From: CAYFUT01 sp964346395 | GTDB taxonomy: Bacteria > Bacillota > Halanaerobiia > Halobacteroidales > Halobacteroidaceae | Reading direction: 5' to 3' | NCBI GenBank assembly: GCA_964346395.1 | Contig: CAYFUT010000020.1 | Coordinates: forward strand, 1-38,688 | Length of the DNA stretch: 38,688 nt | In this document: piece by piece, positions 8,283 to 15,603 of the stretch | Layout: each line of letters begins with the position of its first letter | Numbering within the stretch: position 1 is the stretch's first letter | Translations under genes and position numbers: made by a program | Notes under the pieces: model-generated | Database searches by the model: none | The model's input: only the letters and a program-made list of their open reading frames with translations | What the model was told of the DNA's origin: nothing

Positions 8283-8780
8283 ATGATGGCATGCCAGTGT
8301 GGAAATGAACAAGAAAATTTAGAAGAATATTTACAGCCGCTGCGCGAGATCCTAGCTGATTATAAAAAGAAATCAAAAGATGTAATTCCTATCTTACAGG
8401 ATGCGCAGGAAGAATACGGTTATTTGCCGCAGGAAGTAATGCATGAAATTGCCAAACAGATTGATGGACTTTCTTTTAGTCAAGTTTATGGGGTGGCTAC
8501 TTTTTATTCTCAGTTTCACTTACAGCCCCGTGGGGAAAATATTATCCGCGTCTGCATGGGAACTGCCTGCCACGTGCGGGGTGGAGATAAGATTTTGGAA
8601 AAGGTGCAAGATGAGTTAGAAATAGATGATGGGGAAACCACTGAAGATTTGAACTTTACTTTAGAATCAGTAGCCTGTATTGGTGCTTGTGGTTTAGCGC
8701 CGGTTATTATGATTAATGATGAGACTCACGGGCGGTTGAATCCCGATGAAATTCCCGATATTTTAGCTCAATACGAGTAA
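8283..8780 (+). CDS. hndA: HndA: NuoE-like [2Fe-2S] subunit of NAD(P)-linked [FeFe] hydrogenase
   Basis: A 165-aa paralogue of the first gene in the window, alike across its length and carrying the same ligands (CMGTAC in the middle, CIGAC near the C-terminus) for one [2Fe-2S] cluster. It transfers electrons within the cytoplasmic hydrogenase complex encoded by this operon. Two adjacent ATG codons follow the AGGAGG; the second (8286) matches the paralogue's N-terminus (MACQCG against MECQCG) and is equally likely. It is the first gene of the hydrogenase operon, after a promoter region with Rex-like sites and a folded leader. Confidence 0.93.
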   Translation: MMACQCGNEQENLEEYLQPLREILADYKKKSKDVIPILQDAQEEYGYLPQEVMHEIAKQIDGLSFSQVYGVATFYSQFHLQPRGENIIRVCMGTACHVRGGDKILEKVQDELEIDDGETTEDLNFTLESVACIGACGLAPVIMINDETHGRLNPDEIPDILAQYE

Positions 8781-8788
8781 TAATTGCT

Positions 8789-9331
8789 ATGCGGGAATTA
8801 TCGCTGCATATCTTAGATATAGTGCAGAATTCGATTGCTGCTGGAGCTGAAGTAATAACAGTAGTAATCAAAGAGGAGGAAGAAAATAATCAATTAGTGA
8901 TCAAGATTGCTGATGACGGCTGCGGAATGACAGCTGAGGAACAGACTAAAGTGATCGATCCCTTTGTAACTTCTCGTCAGACGCGGGAAGTAGGTCTGGG
9001 GCTGCCGCTGTTAAAAGAGGCTGCTGAACAGTGTGCTGGGAGTTTTCAATTAAGTTCACAGCCGGGAGCGGGGACGACAGTAGTAGCTGAATTTGAGCAT
9101 GACCATATAGATAGAGCTCCGCTGGGTGATATGGTAGGTACGATTATTACAGTTTTAAATTCTAATCCGAAGCTAGAATTAGTTTACCGCCACCAGGTGG
9201 GAAAACAAGAGTTTGTTTTTGATACTCGAAAGATAAAAGAAGAGTTAGCAGACGTACCAATTAATAATCCGCAAATTTTAAACTGGCTGCGGGATTATTT
9301 AACGGAAAGATTAACTGAATTACGGAGGTGA
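8789..9331 (+). CDS. Histidine-kinase-type ATPase domain protein of the hydrogenase operon
   Basis: A 180-aa protein consisting of a GHKL ATPase domain plus a short C-terminal region. The N-box DIVQNSIAAGA (residues 10-20), the G1 box DDGCGM (44-49) and the G2 box GLGLP near 72 are intact. There is no sensor, no dimerisation/phosphoacceptor histidine helix and no membrane segment, so it is not a complete sensor kinase. It resembles anti-sigma or stand-alone kinases. Similar ATP-binding proteins occur in other clostridial [FeFe] hydrogenase operons, with role unknown to me. It sits 8 nt after hndA with only a weak ribosome-binding site, suggesting coupling. Its stop overlaps the hndB ribosome-binding site. 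Confidence 0.82.
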   Translation: MRELSLHILDIVQNSIAAGAEVITVVIKEEEENNQLVIKIADDGCGMTAEEQTKVIDPFVTSRQTREVGLGLPLLKEAAEQCAGSFQLSSQPGAGTTVVAEFEHDHIDRAPLGDMVGTIITVLNSNPKLELVYRHQVGKQEFVFDTRKIKEELADVPINNPQILNWLRDYLTERLTELRR

Positions 9332-9336
9332 CTACT

Positions 9337-9702
9337 GTGAAATCACTGGACGATTTAAAAGAATTAAGGGAGCAAGCGCAGAAGGATCTGCAGGCGCGAG
9401 AGACTGAAAATAAACCGAAGATTATTGTCGGGATGGGTACCTGCGGGATTGCTGCTGGAGCCCGGAAGGCTATGCAGGCTATTATGGATGAGGTAAATAA
9501 GCGGGATTTGGATGTAGTTGTGACTCAGACCGGCTGTATTGGAATGTGTGAAAAGGAGCCGCTAGTGGATGTTAAGATGCCGGGGGAAGATAGGATTACG
9601 TATGGAGATGTAACTCCCGAAGATGCTCGAAAGATTGTAGTAGGACATGTAATCAATGGAAATATATTAGATGACTTATTAGTAGGGAAACTAGAAGACT
9701 AA
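9337..9702 (+). CDS. hndB: HndB: thioredoxin-fold ferredoxin subunit of the hydrogenase
   Basis: A 121-aa paralogue of the gene at 541, the same length when started at the GTG at 9337. That start is preferred over the GTG at 9328 because GGAGG (9324-9328) lies 8 nt before it and because the paralogue begins MKSLDEL where this begins MKSLDDL. Cysteines are in GMGTCGIAAGA, and in TGCIGMCEKEP (two). HndB is a standard subunit of the four-subunit Hnd hydrogenase known from Desulfovibrio fructosovorans; its precise role is less clear than that of HndA, C and D. The ATPase gene stop (9329-9331) falls inside its ribosome-binding region. Confidence 0.88.
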   Translation: MKSLDDLKELREQAQKDLQARETENKPKIIVGMGTCGIAAGARKAMQAIMDEVNKRDLDVVVTQTGCIGMCEKEPLVDVKMPGEDRITYGDVTPEDARKIVVGHVINGNILDDLLVGKLED

Positions 9703-9729
9703 TTATAAGTTTTGAAGGAGGCTGCAGAA

Positions 9730-11532
9730 ATGGAACGAACAATGTATAGATCCCATATATTAGTGTGTGGGGGAACAGGATGTGTTTCTTCCGGTTCTAA
9801 GGATGTGCAGAAAGCATTAAAAGATGAATTAGCTACTCGCGATCTGGCTGAAGAAGTGAAAGTAGTAGAAACCGGCTGTCACGGATTTTGTGAAAAGGGC
9901 CCGATTATGATTGTTTATCCGGAGGGTGTTTTTTACTGTGAATTAGAGCCGGAAGATGCAGAAACGATAGTGGAAGAGCATGTCTTAAAGGGTAGAATTG
10001 TAGATGACTTATTGTATGAAGAGCCGATTAGTAAAGAAAATATTCCATCATATAAGGATATTGATTTTTATAGTAAGCAGGAGAGGTTAGTACTATCTAA
10101 CTGCGGGCGGATTGATCCGGAAAATATTGAAGAATATATTGCGGCTGACGGGTATGAAGCAGCCGGGAGAGCATTAACAGAGATGGAACCGCAGGAAATA
10201 ATTGACGAAGTAAAAGATTCGGGACTCCGCGGTCGAGGCGGGGGAGGATTTCCAACCGGACTAAAGTGGCAGTTTGCTTATGATTCAGAAGGAGATAAGA
10301 AATATGTTATCTGTAATGCAGATGAAGGGGATCCGGGTGCTTTCATGGACCGGAGTCTACTGGAAGGAGATCCGCACCGGATAATTGAAGGAATGCTGAT
10401 TGCTGGCTATGCGATAGGAGCCGATGAAGGTTATGTCTATGTGCGGGCAGAATACCCGCTGGCAATTGAGCGGTTATCGAAAGCTATCGAGGATGCAGAA
10501 GAATACGGCTTATTAGGCGAGAATGTTTTTGACAGTGGTTTTAATTTCAAATTACAGATCAAAAAGGGTGCGGGAGCTTTTGTCTGTGGAGAAGAAACAG
10601 CCCTGATGGCTTCAATTGAAGGAGAACGAGGTATGCCGCGACCGAGACCGCCGTATCCCGCTCAGTCTGGTTTGTGGGGTCAGCCGACAAATATTAATAA
10701 TGTAGAGACTTATGCTAATGTGCCGGTAATTGTCCGCGAAGGAGCAGAAGAATTTAGTTCTATTGGTACTGAAAATAGTAAAGGTACTAAGGTGTTTGCT
10801 TTGACTGGTAAGGTAAAGAATACAGGATTAGCTGAAGTGCCGATGGGGATTACTATCCGCGAGATAGTTTATGAAGTCGGCGGCGGAATTGCCGATGATA
10901 ATGAATTTAAAGCAGTGCAGACGGGAGGACCCTCCGGCGGCTGTTTACCGAAAGAAAAAATGGATCTGCCGATAGATTATGATTCGCTGTTAGAAGCTGG
11001 GGCGATGATGGGTTCGGGCGGTCTAGTAGTCATGGATAATGAAACGTGTATGGTCGATGTAGCCCGCTTCTTCCTTGATTTTACTCAGAGTGAATCCTGC
11101 GGAAAATGTACTCCCTGCCGGGAAGGAACTAAGCGAATGCTGGAGATTTTAGAGCGGATTACTTCCGGCGAAGGTCAGGAAGGAGATATTGAACGACTGG
11201 AGCGGTTAGCAGAAAATACTAAGGAAACTTCTTTATGTGGTTTAGGCCAGTCGGCACCGAATCCAGTATTGAGTACGCTGCAGTACTTTAGAGATGAATA
11301 TGAAGCTCATATTTATGATAATGAATGTCCGGCGGGCGCCTGTGAGGAGTTAGTTAGCGGTTATGTAATTGATGAAGACGCCTGTATCGGCTGTACGCAA
11401 TGTGTAGATGTATGTCCGGTGGATGCGATTGAAGGAGAATCAAAAGAACCGCATGTAATTGATGAAGATGCCTGTATTTCTTGTGGGGCCTGTGCTGAGC
11501 AGTGTCCAGTAGATGCTATCTCAGAAGGATAA
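9730..11532 (+). CDS. hndC: HndC: NuoF-like NAD(P)H-binding flavoprotein of the hydrogenase
   Basis: A 600-aa diaphorase subunit, a close paralogue of the gene at 933 and colinear with it over the full length. The ATG at 9730 is chosen because AAGGAG lies 9 nt before it and the paralogue begins at the same residue; an in-frame TTG at 9712 would add six residues and lie before the ribosome-binding site. Domains in order: an N-terminal ferredoxin-like cysteine set (CGGTGC; TGCHGFC), the GRGGGGFPTG flavin/nucleotide loop, CNADEGDPGAFMDR, the [4Fe-4S] site ESCGKCTPC, and two C-terminal [4Fe-4S] motifs. It oxidises or reduces NAD(P)(H) and is the likely flavin site of electron bifurcation between NAD(P)H, ferredoxin and H2 (inference from family). 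Confidence 0.93.
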   Translation: MERTMYRSHILVCGGTGCVSSGSKDVQKALKDELATRDLAEEVKVVETGCHGFCEKGPIMIVYPEGVFYCELEPEDAETIVEEHVLKGRIVDDLLYEEPISKENIPSYKDIDFYSKQERLVLSNCGRIDPENIEEYIAADGYEAAGRALTEMEPQEIIDEVKDSGLRGRGGGGFPTGLKWQFAYDSEGDKKYVICNADEGDPGAFMDRSLLEGDPHRIIEGMLIAGYAIGADEGYVYVRAEYPLAIERLSKAIEDAEEYGLLGENVFDSGFNFKLQIKKGAGAFVCGEETALMASIEGERGMPRPRPPYPAQSGLWGQPTNINNVETYANVPVIVREGAEEFSSIGTENSKGTKVFALTGKVKNTGLAEVPMGITIREIVYEVGGGIADDNEFKAVQTGGPSGGCLPKEKMDLPIDYDSLLEAGAMMGSGGLVVMDNETCMVDVARFFLDFTQSESCGKCTPCREGTKRMLEILERITSGEGQEGDIERLERLAENTKETSLCGLGQSAPNPVLSTLQYFRDEYEAHIYDNECPAGACEELVSGYVIDEDACIGCTQCVDVCPVDAIEGESKEPHVIDEDACISCGACAEQCPVDAISEG

Positions 11533-11586
11533 TAATGAATTTAAAACTTAACTGGAATATAGAAAAGAGTAAGGAGTGATCAGTAA

Positions 11587-13293
11587 ATGTCTACTGTTAG
11601 TTTAACTATAGATGGGCAGACAGTGGAAGTAGAAGCGGACAGTACTATTTTAGAAGCTGCTCAGGAAGTGGGAATTGAACTGCCGACTTTATGTTATCAT
11701 CCTGATTTAACGGAGTACGGTTCCTGCCGTGTCTGTGTAGTAGAAGATGAAGAAAGCGGAGATCTGTTGGCGTCGTGTGTAACTCCGGTGAATGACGGAA
11801 TGGAGATTAAAACTAATAGCGCTAAAGCACGGCATGCTCGCCGCACTAATGTAGAATTGTTATTGGCTAACCATCCGAATGAATGCCTAACGTGTGATCA
11901 AAATGGGAGCTGTGAGCTGCAGGATATTGCTTATGAATTAGGGGTTACTGAAATTAGCTTTTCGGGCGAGACTACTGATTATGAGAAGGATGAAGTTGGC
12001 CCGGCTTTAAAGCGGGATCCGAATAAATGTATTCTCTGCGGCCGCTGTGTAAGAGTCTGTGAGGAAGTACAGGGTGTTTCTGCTCTGGAATTTACTGACC
12101 GCGGTTTTCAGGCAGTAGTCCAGACGGCATTTGATATTCCGCAGCGGGATATGTGTGCTAACTGCGGTCAGTGTGCCACTGTATGTCCGACGGGAGCGAT
12201 TACGGAAGTGCAGGAGATCAGAAAAGTATGGAGAGCGCTAGAAGATGAGGATAAGCATGTAATTGTTCAAACTGCTCCTTCCATTCAGTCTACTATCGGT
12301 GAAGAATTTGGCATGGAACCCGGCTCTATTGTCAGCGGAAAGATGGTAACGGCTCTGAGAAAATTAGGGTTCGACAAAGTATTCTCCACTGAATTTGCAG
12401 CCGATTTGACAATTATGGAAGAGGGGCATGAGTTTATAGAGCGGTTAGAAGGAAATAAGAATTTACCGCATATTACTTCGTGTTGTCCTGGTTGGGTTAA
12501 GTTCTGTGAGCATAACTACCACGACTTAATTCCTCATTTATCTTCTGCTAAGTCGCCGATGTCTATGTTCTCGGCTTTGTCGAAGACTTATTATGCAGAG
12601 AAAACGGGGATTGACGCCGAAGATATCTATACAGTAGCGGTGATGCCGTGTACAGCCAAGAAGTTTGAGATGAATCGGGAGGAATTAATCGAAACGGCTT
12701 CGGAAACTGATGCTGTTTTGACCACTAGAGAAACAGCCCGAATGATTAAAGAAATGGGTATTGATTTTGCAGAACTTGTTGAAGATGAATACGATAGTCT
12801 GATGGGAGCCGTTACTGGTGCTGGAACTATCTTTGGTACAACCGGCGGTGTCTCGGAGGCCGCTTTACGAACAGTGAAGGAAAAATTGATCGGCGGTACT
12901 GTCGATAAGCTGAACCTCGGCTTTGAAGGAATTAATGAGGCTACCGTAGAAATTGGCGACCGGGAAGTAAAGGTAGCAATTGCCAATGGTTTAGATAATG
13001 CGGCTGAGATTTTAGATGAAGTTAGAGCCGGTGAATCGGAGTACGACTTTATTGAAATTATGGCCTGTCCGAACGGCTGTGTAGGCGGCGGGGGTCAACC
13101 CGTACCGGCCACGAAAGAAATTAAGGCTAAACGGGGCGAAGGATTGAGAAATATTGATGAAGCAGATACTATCCGCAAGTCGCATAAGAATCCGGCAGTT
13201 ATTAAGTTATATGAAGAATATTTAGGGGAACCATTGAGTGGAGACGCCCACCACTTGCTGCATACTAGATATCAAGAACGAGAAAAAATGTAA
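11587..13293 (+). CDS. hndD: HndD: [FeFe] hydrogenase catalytic subunit
   Basis: A 568-aa [FeFe] hydrogenase of modular CpI-like layout. The N-terminus has a [2Fe-2S] site (C36, C47, C50, C64), the His-Cys3 [4Fe-4S] site (H96, C100, C103, C109) and two [4Fe-4S] motifs (C148-C158, C190-C200). H-cluster signatures are L1 TSCCPGW (C299, C300), L2 MPCTAKKFE (C355) and L3 MACPNGCVGGGGQP (C494, C498). L3 carries Asn where Gly is common. The small-subunit-like tail ends with HHLLHTRY. It makes or consumes H2 in the cytoplasm, coupled to the HndABC electron-transfer subunits. It ends the operon at a strong terminator. Maturases HydE, HydF and HydG are not in the window. Confidence 0.95.
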   Translation: MSTVSLTIDGQTVEVEADSTILEAAQEVGIELPTLCYHPDLTEYGSCRVCVVEDEESGDLLASCVTPVNDGMEIKTNSAKARHARRTNVELLLANHPNECLTCDQNGSCELQDIAYELGVTEISFSGETTDYEKDEVGPALKRDPNKCILCGRCVRVCEEVQGVSALEFTDRGFQAVVQTAFDIPQRDMCANCGQCATVCPTGAITEVQEIRKVWRALEDEDKHVIVQTAPSIQSTIGEEFGMEPGSIVSGKMVTALRKLGFDKVFSTEFAADLTIMEEGHEFIERLEGNKNLPHITSCCPGWVKFCEHNYHDLIPHLSSAKSPMSMFSALSKTYYAEKTGIDAEDIYTVAVMPCTAKKFEMNREELIETASETDAVLTTRETARMIKEMGIDFAELVEDEYDSLMGAVTGAGTIFGTTGGVSEAALRTVKEKLIGGTVDKLNLGFEGINEATVEIGDREVKVAIANGLDNAAEILDEVRAGESEYDFIEIMACPNGCVGGGGQPVPATKEIKAKRGEGLRNIDEADTIRKSHKNPAVIKLYEEYLGEPLSGDAHHLLHTRYQEREKM

Positions 13294-13303
13294 TTTGATT
13301 CTG

Positions 13304-13339
13304 ATAGCGGGGCTGCTGCAGCCCTGCTATTTTATTATT
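13304..13339 (+). terminator. Terminator of the hydrogenase operon
   Basis: An 11-bp stem (13304-13314 with 13320-13330, one G-U pair) with a 5-nt loop, followed by TTTATTATT. Confidence 0.85.
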
Positions 13340-13383
13340 AACCGCTTATAAACTTATTTTTCCTAATTTTTAGCGGACATGTA

Positions 13384-13413
13384 TTGTATTAGTAAGCAGG
13401 TTTATGTTATAAT
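13384..13413 (+). promoter_or_regulatory. Promoter of the small membrane protein gene
   Basis: TTGTAT (13384-13389), an 18-bp spacer and TATAAT (13408-13413) with an extended -10 TG. It lies 37 bp before the ATG at 13451. Confidence 0.65.
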
Positions 13414-13450
13414 ATAGATGCATTATCAGGGGTAATAGGGTGATAAGAAT

Positions 13451-13576
13451 ATGGGAAAGAAAAAATTTCAATTAGTTGAAACGGGGTTACTGGCGAGCTT
13501 AATAGTTATTTTGGTAGCTATTATTTATATTATTGCCGGAGGAAATTTAGGAGAACTTTTGGCGAATTTTATCTAA
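13451..13576 (+). CDS. Small single-span membrane protein, unknown function
   Basis: A 41-aa protein, too short for routine gene calls. It has a basic start (MGKKKFQ), then one hydrophobic segment of about 20 residues (LLASLIVILVAIIYIIAGG, residues 13-31) and a short tail GNLGELLANFI. It has its own promoter and a plausible GGTGAT ribosome-binding site 7-12 nt before the ATG, and uses ordinary codons. I do not recognise a family. It could be a small regulatory or accessory membrane peptide. Downstream (13577-13760) there is only AT-rich DNA with a hairpin CAGCTTAG / CTAAGCTG (13607-13637) lacking a clear T-run. Confidence 0.5.
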   Translation: MGKKKFQLVETGLLASLIVILVAIIYIIAGGNLGELLANFI

Positions 13577-13768
13577 TTAAGTTCTGCAAGGTCAATCCTT
13601 ATTTTTCAGCTTAGTGAAAAAGTTTTCAGCTAAGCTGCCTACCTAGCTCATAATTACCGATTTAATTCATGATTTTTTTGGTAATTACTTATAATTTTTG
13701 TAATGAGGCTAATTTAAATTAGTAGAATGTAAGTTAATTTGTCTAAAGTAAGAAAAAATTAGTTATTT

Positions 13769-13797
13769 TTGATTACTTATGTAAGATATGATATAAT
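13769..13797 (+). promoter_or_regulatory. Promoter of sigH
   Basis: TTGATT (13769-13774), a 17-bp spacer and TATAAT (13792-13797) with extended -10 TG at 13789-13790. The leader to the sigH start is about 70 nt. Confidence 0.7.
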
Positions 13798-13873
13798 GAG
13801 AATGGTTTGCTGTAGTATATACAGGAACCAAGCATCTAACCTAAAAAATATAAAATAAGGTGGGGATATTATA

Positions 13874-14560
13874 ATGAGTGGCAAATATGTTCAGAACCCT
13901 GAATATAAAAAAACTAAGTATGAAGAAATGCCGGAGAATGATGTAGTTAATTTGGCTCAGCAGGGGGATAAGCAGGCAGAGGAGTACTTAATTGATAAGA
14001 ATATTGATATTGTATATTCTAAATCTAAATTATTTTATATTAAAGGGTTGGATAATGATGATGTAATTCAAGAGGGATTGGTGGGGCTGTATAAAGCAAT
14101 TCGCGACTATAAAGTTAAGCGAGAGGCTTCTTTTCGTGGGTTTGCCCATTTGTGCGTCAGCAGACAACTTATATCAGCTATAAAAACTGCCAACCGACAA
14201 AAACATATGCCACTTAACAACTCCACTTCGATTAATAAAAAGTTAAATTACTCTAAAGACGACGGCGGACGGGGGCGGACGCTGCTGGATATTCTGCCGG
14301 ATAACCAGAATAGTCCGGAGAAGAATTATGTTAATCAGGAGTTGGTTACGGAAGTAACTGGCCAGCTGCAGGACATGCTAACTAAATTGGAGTGGAATGT
14401 ATTTGATAATTATATCCAGGGAAAGTCTTATAAGGAAATTGCTGAGGAAATTGACGGTAGTGTCAAAACGGTTGATAATGCTCTTCAGAGAGCGAGACGG
14501 AAGATAGAAGAACTGCAGGAAAAGTTAAAGTCGGAACTAGGTGAATTTCAACTTACATAA
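13874..14560 (+). CDS. sigH: RNA polymerase sigma factor SigH (sigma-30)
   Basis: A 228-aa sigma-70 family factor of the SigH/Spo0H type, which in spore formers directs early-sporulation and competence genes. Region 2 is visible (residues 22-105: EDLV-like segment, DDVIQEGLVGLYKAIRDY, then ASFRGFAHLCVSRQLISAIKTANRQKHMPLN), followed by region 4 with the helix-turn-helix YKEIAEEIDGSVKTVDNALQ near residues 177-197. The promoter-melting stretch ending in RQKH is highly characteristic of SigH. A GGTGGGG ribosome-binding site precedes the ATG. It has its own promoter and terminator. Nearby comFA and comFC fit a competence/stationary-phase neighbourhood. Confidence 0.9.
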   Translation: MSGKYVQNPEYKKTKYEEMPENDVVNLAQQGDKQAEEYLIDKNIDIVYSKSKLFYIKGLDNDDVIQEGLVGLYKAIRDYKVKREASFRGFAHLCVSRQLISAIKTANRQKHMPLNNSTSINKKLNYSKDDGGRGRTLLDILPDNQNSPEKNYVNQELVTEVTGQLQDMLTKLEWNVFDNYIQGKSYKEIAEEIDGSVKTVDNALQRARRKIEELQEKLKSELGEFQLT

Positions 14561-14565
14561 ATTAT

Positions 14566-14600
14566 TAGGCGCCCTTGCTGGGGCGCTTATTTTAATTTTA
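14566..14600 (+). terminator. Terminator after sigH
   Basis: GCGCCC (14569-14574) pairs with GGGCGC (14581-14586), extended by weaker outer pairs and followed by a T-rich tract (ATTTTAATTTTA). Confidence 0.8.
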
Positions 14601-14621
14601 CTTAATATTTGTTCAGGAAAA

Positions 14622-14630
14622 TGATATAAT
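14622..14630 (+). promoter_or_regulatory. Extended -10 promoter before the structured RNA
   Basis: TGA-TATAAT (14622-14630) is a strong extended -10; the -35 region is poor. It would start a transcript near 14637, at the edge of the folded region that follows. Confidence 0.5.
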
Positions 14631-14636
14631 AAGATT

Positions 14637-14845
14637 AGATTTGATGTTTTGAGGCTTCTATCGGCTAAATTAGGTGTTTTCCAGCAGGCTGGGTGGGTTC
14701 TATTGCCTTGTGGCAGGTAGATTTCAACCTGGCCACTAGCTTTAGTCTGGGAACGAATAGTTACTACATGCGCTCGGCCTAAAGCCAGCAGCAAGGCTTG
14801 ATAAAGCCTGCTGTATCCGTGATGGGAGCAAAACGAAGCTAATAT
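14637..14845 (+). ncRNA. Unassigned structured RNA between sigH and vapB
   Basis: About 200 nt with dense local pairing, no open frame and higher GC than its surroundings. Visible helices are: outer GGCTTC (14653-14658) with GAAGCT (14835-14840); a 9-bp hairpin with one bulge at 14710-14736; GCTTTAG (14739-14745) with CTAAAGC (14779-14785); and a 10-bp hairpin with one bulged A and a GATA loop at 14789-14813. The 3' arm of the last helix (14805-14813) can pair perfectly instead with 14682-14690, giving two exclusive folds. It may be a stand-alone RNA or a long leader for vapBC. I could not match it to a named class; raiA-type RNA is one untested idea, since it can lie near com genes. Confidence 0.5.
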
Positions 14846-14886
14846 CTCTGATGAGGGTTCTATAAAAATAAAAGAGGGGTGGAATT

Positions 14887-15105
14887 ATGGATTTTGTTCG
14901 TAAAATTATTAACAGTGATGATTTAGATGCAGTTTTGAATTTGCCTCAAGAATTGAAACATAAGCAGGTGGAAGTATTGGTTTTGCCGGTAGAAGAAGAA
15001 AAAGATATAGAGAAGTTTAATCCAGAAGAATTTAGAGGAGTACTCAACATTGAAAATGTAGAAGAGGAAGTAAAGGCAATTCGAGAGGAATGGGACCGGA
15101 CATAA
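14887..15105 (+). CDS. VapB-like antitoxin
   Basis: A 72-aa acidic protein directly before, and overlapping by one base, a PIN-domain gene: the standard antitoxin position. The N-terminal half (FVRKIINSDDLDAVLNLPQELKHKQVEV in outline) resembles small antitoxins annotated before PIN toxins, with a short beta-rich DNA-binding part. The C-terminal half is charged and probably disordered, ending EEVKAIREEWDRT, suited to wrapping the toxin. AGAGGGGTGG precedes the ATG. By analogy it neutralises the toxin and represses the pair's own transcription; the call rests on context plus weak similarity. Confidence 0.7.
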   Translation: MDFVRKIINSDDLDAVLNLPQELKHKQVEVLVLPVEEEKDIEKFNPEEFRGVLNIENVEEEVKAIREEWDRT

Positions 15106-15482
15106 TGTATTTGTTGGATACTAATATTCTTATTTATCATTTTAATAATGATATACCAGATTATTCGTCGAAAAAAGTAAATAAAATTTTTCAGGAATAT
15201 TTTAAAATTTCAGTTATTACGAAGATGGAATTTTTAGGGTTTAAAAATCATACAAATAAGAGTTTTATAAAGGCAAAAAAGTTTATAAATTATTCTCGTG
15301 TTATTAATCTAAATGATAAAATAGTTGATTTAGTGATAGAGATTAGGCGTAAGTATAATATCAAGTTACCGGATGCTGTAATTGCTGCTACTGCTATGAA
15401 TGAAAGTTTAATTTTAGCTACTAGGAATGTAAAAGATTTTGAATCTCTTAATTTAAAGCTTTATAATCCATTTAATGAATAG
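15105..15482 (+). CDS. vapC: VapC-like PIN-domain ribonuclease toxin
   Basis: A 125-aa PIN-domain protein. The N-terminal acidic motif MYLLDTNILIYHF gives D5, the mid-protein ITKMEFLG provides the conserved glutamate, and the C-terminal KLPDAVIAATAM and LATRNVKDFESL supply the other acidic residues of the metal site. VapC toxins are Mg-dependent endoribonucleases, often cutting tRNA or rRNA. The start is set at 15105 (TAATG overlap with the antitoxin stop) because homologues begin at MxLLDTN. An in-frame ATG at 15090 would add five residues. It is more AT-rich than its neighbours, as is common for mobile toxin-antitoxin pairs, and ends at a terminator. Confidence 0.85.
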   Translation: MYLLDTNILIYHFNNDIPDYSSKKVNKIFQEYFKISVITKMEFLGFKNHTNKSFIKAKKFINYSRVINLNDKIVDLVIEIRRKYNIKLPDAVIAATAMNESLILATRNVKDFESLNLKLYNPFNE

Positions 15483-15490
15483 AGTCCTTT

Positions 15491-15531
15491 AGCACAGCGG
15501 CTGGAAAGTTGTGGCGCTGTGTTATTTTTTT
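15491..15531 (+). terminator. Terminator after the vapBC-like pair
   Basis: AGCACAGCG (15491-15499) pairs with CGCTGTGTT (15515-15523), one G-U, followed by a run of seven T. Confidence 0.85.
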
Positions 15532-15540
15532 GCTCTGTAA

Positions 15541-15569
15541 TTGACATATAATTAAAATGATAGTATAAT
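15541..15569 (+). promoter_or_regulatory. Consensus sigma-A promoter of comFA
   Basis: TTGACA (15541-15546), 17 bp, TATAAT (15564-15569): a full match to consensus, 34 bp before the comFA start codon. Confidence 0.8.
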
Positions 15570-15603
15570 TTTACATAAGTATTCTTAAGTTAGGAGGCTA
15601 ACT

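Noticed and set aside
12627..12986. Minus-strand open frame of 119 codons inside hndD
   Set aside because: It lies fully antisense to a conserved hydrogenase region, has low-complexity Ser/Val-rich composition and no ribosome-binding site.
14682..14736. Cobalamin riboswitch, because GCCACT resembles the B12 box
   Set aside because: The other conserved B12-riboswitch blocks are missing and the downstream genes are not related to cobalamin.
14537..14794. Minus-strand frame of 85 codons over the sigH terminator and structured RNA
   Set aside because: It crosses a terminator and several RNA helices, has no ribosome-binding site and resembles no protein.
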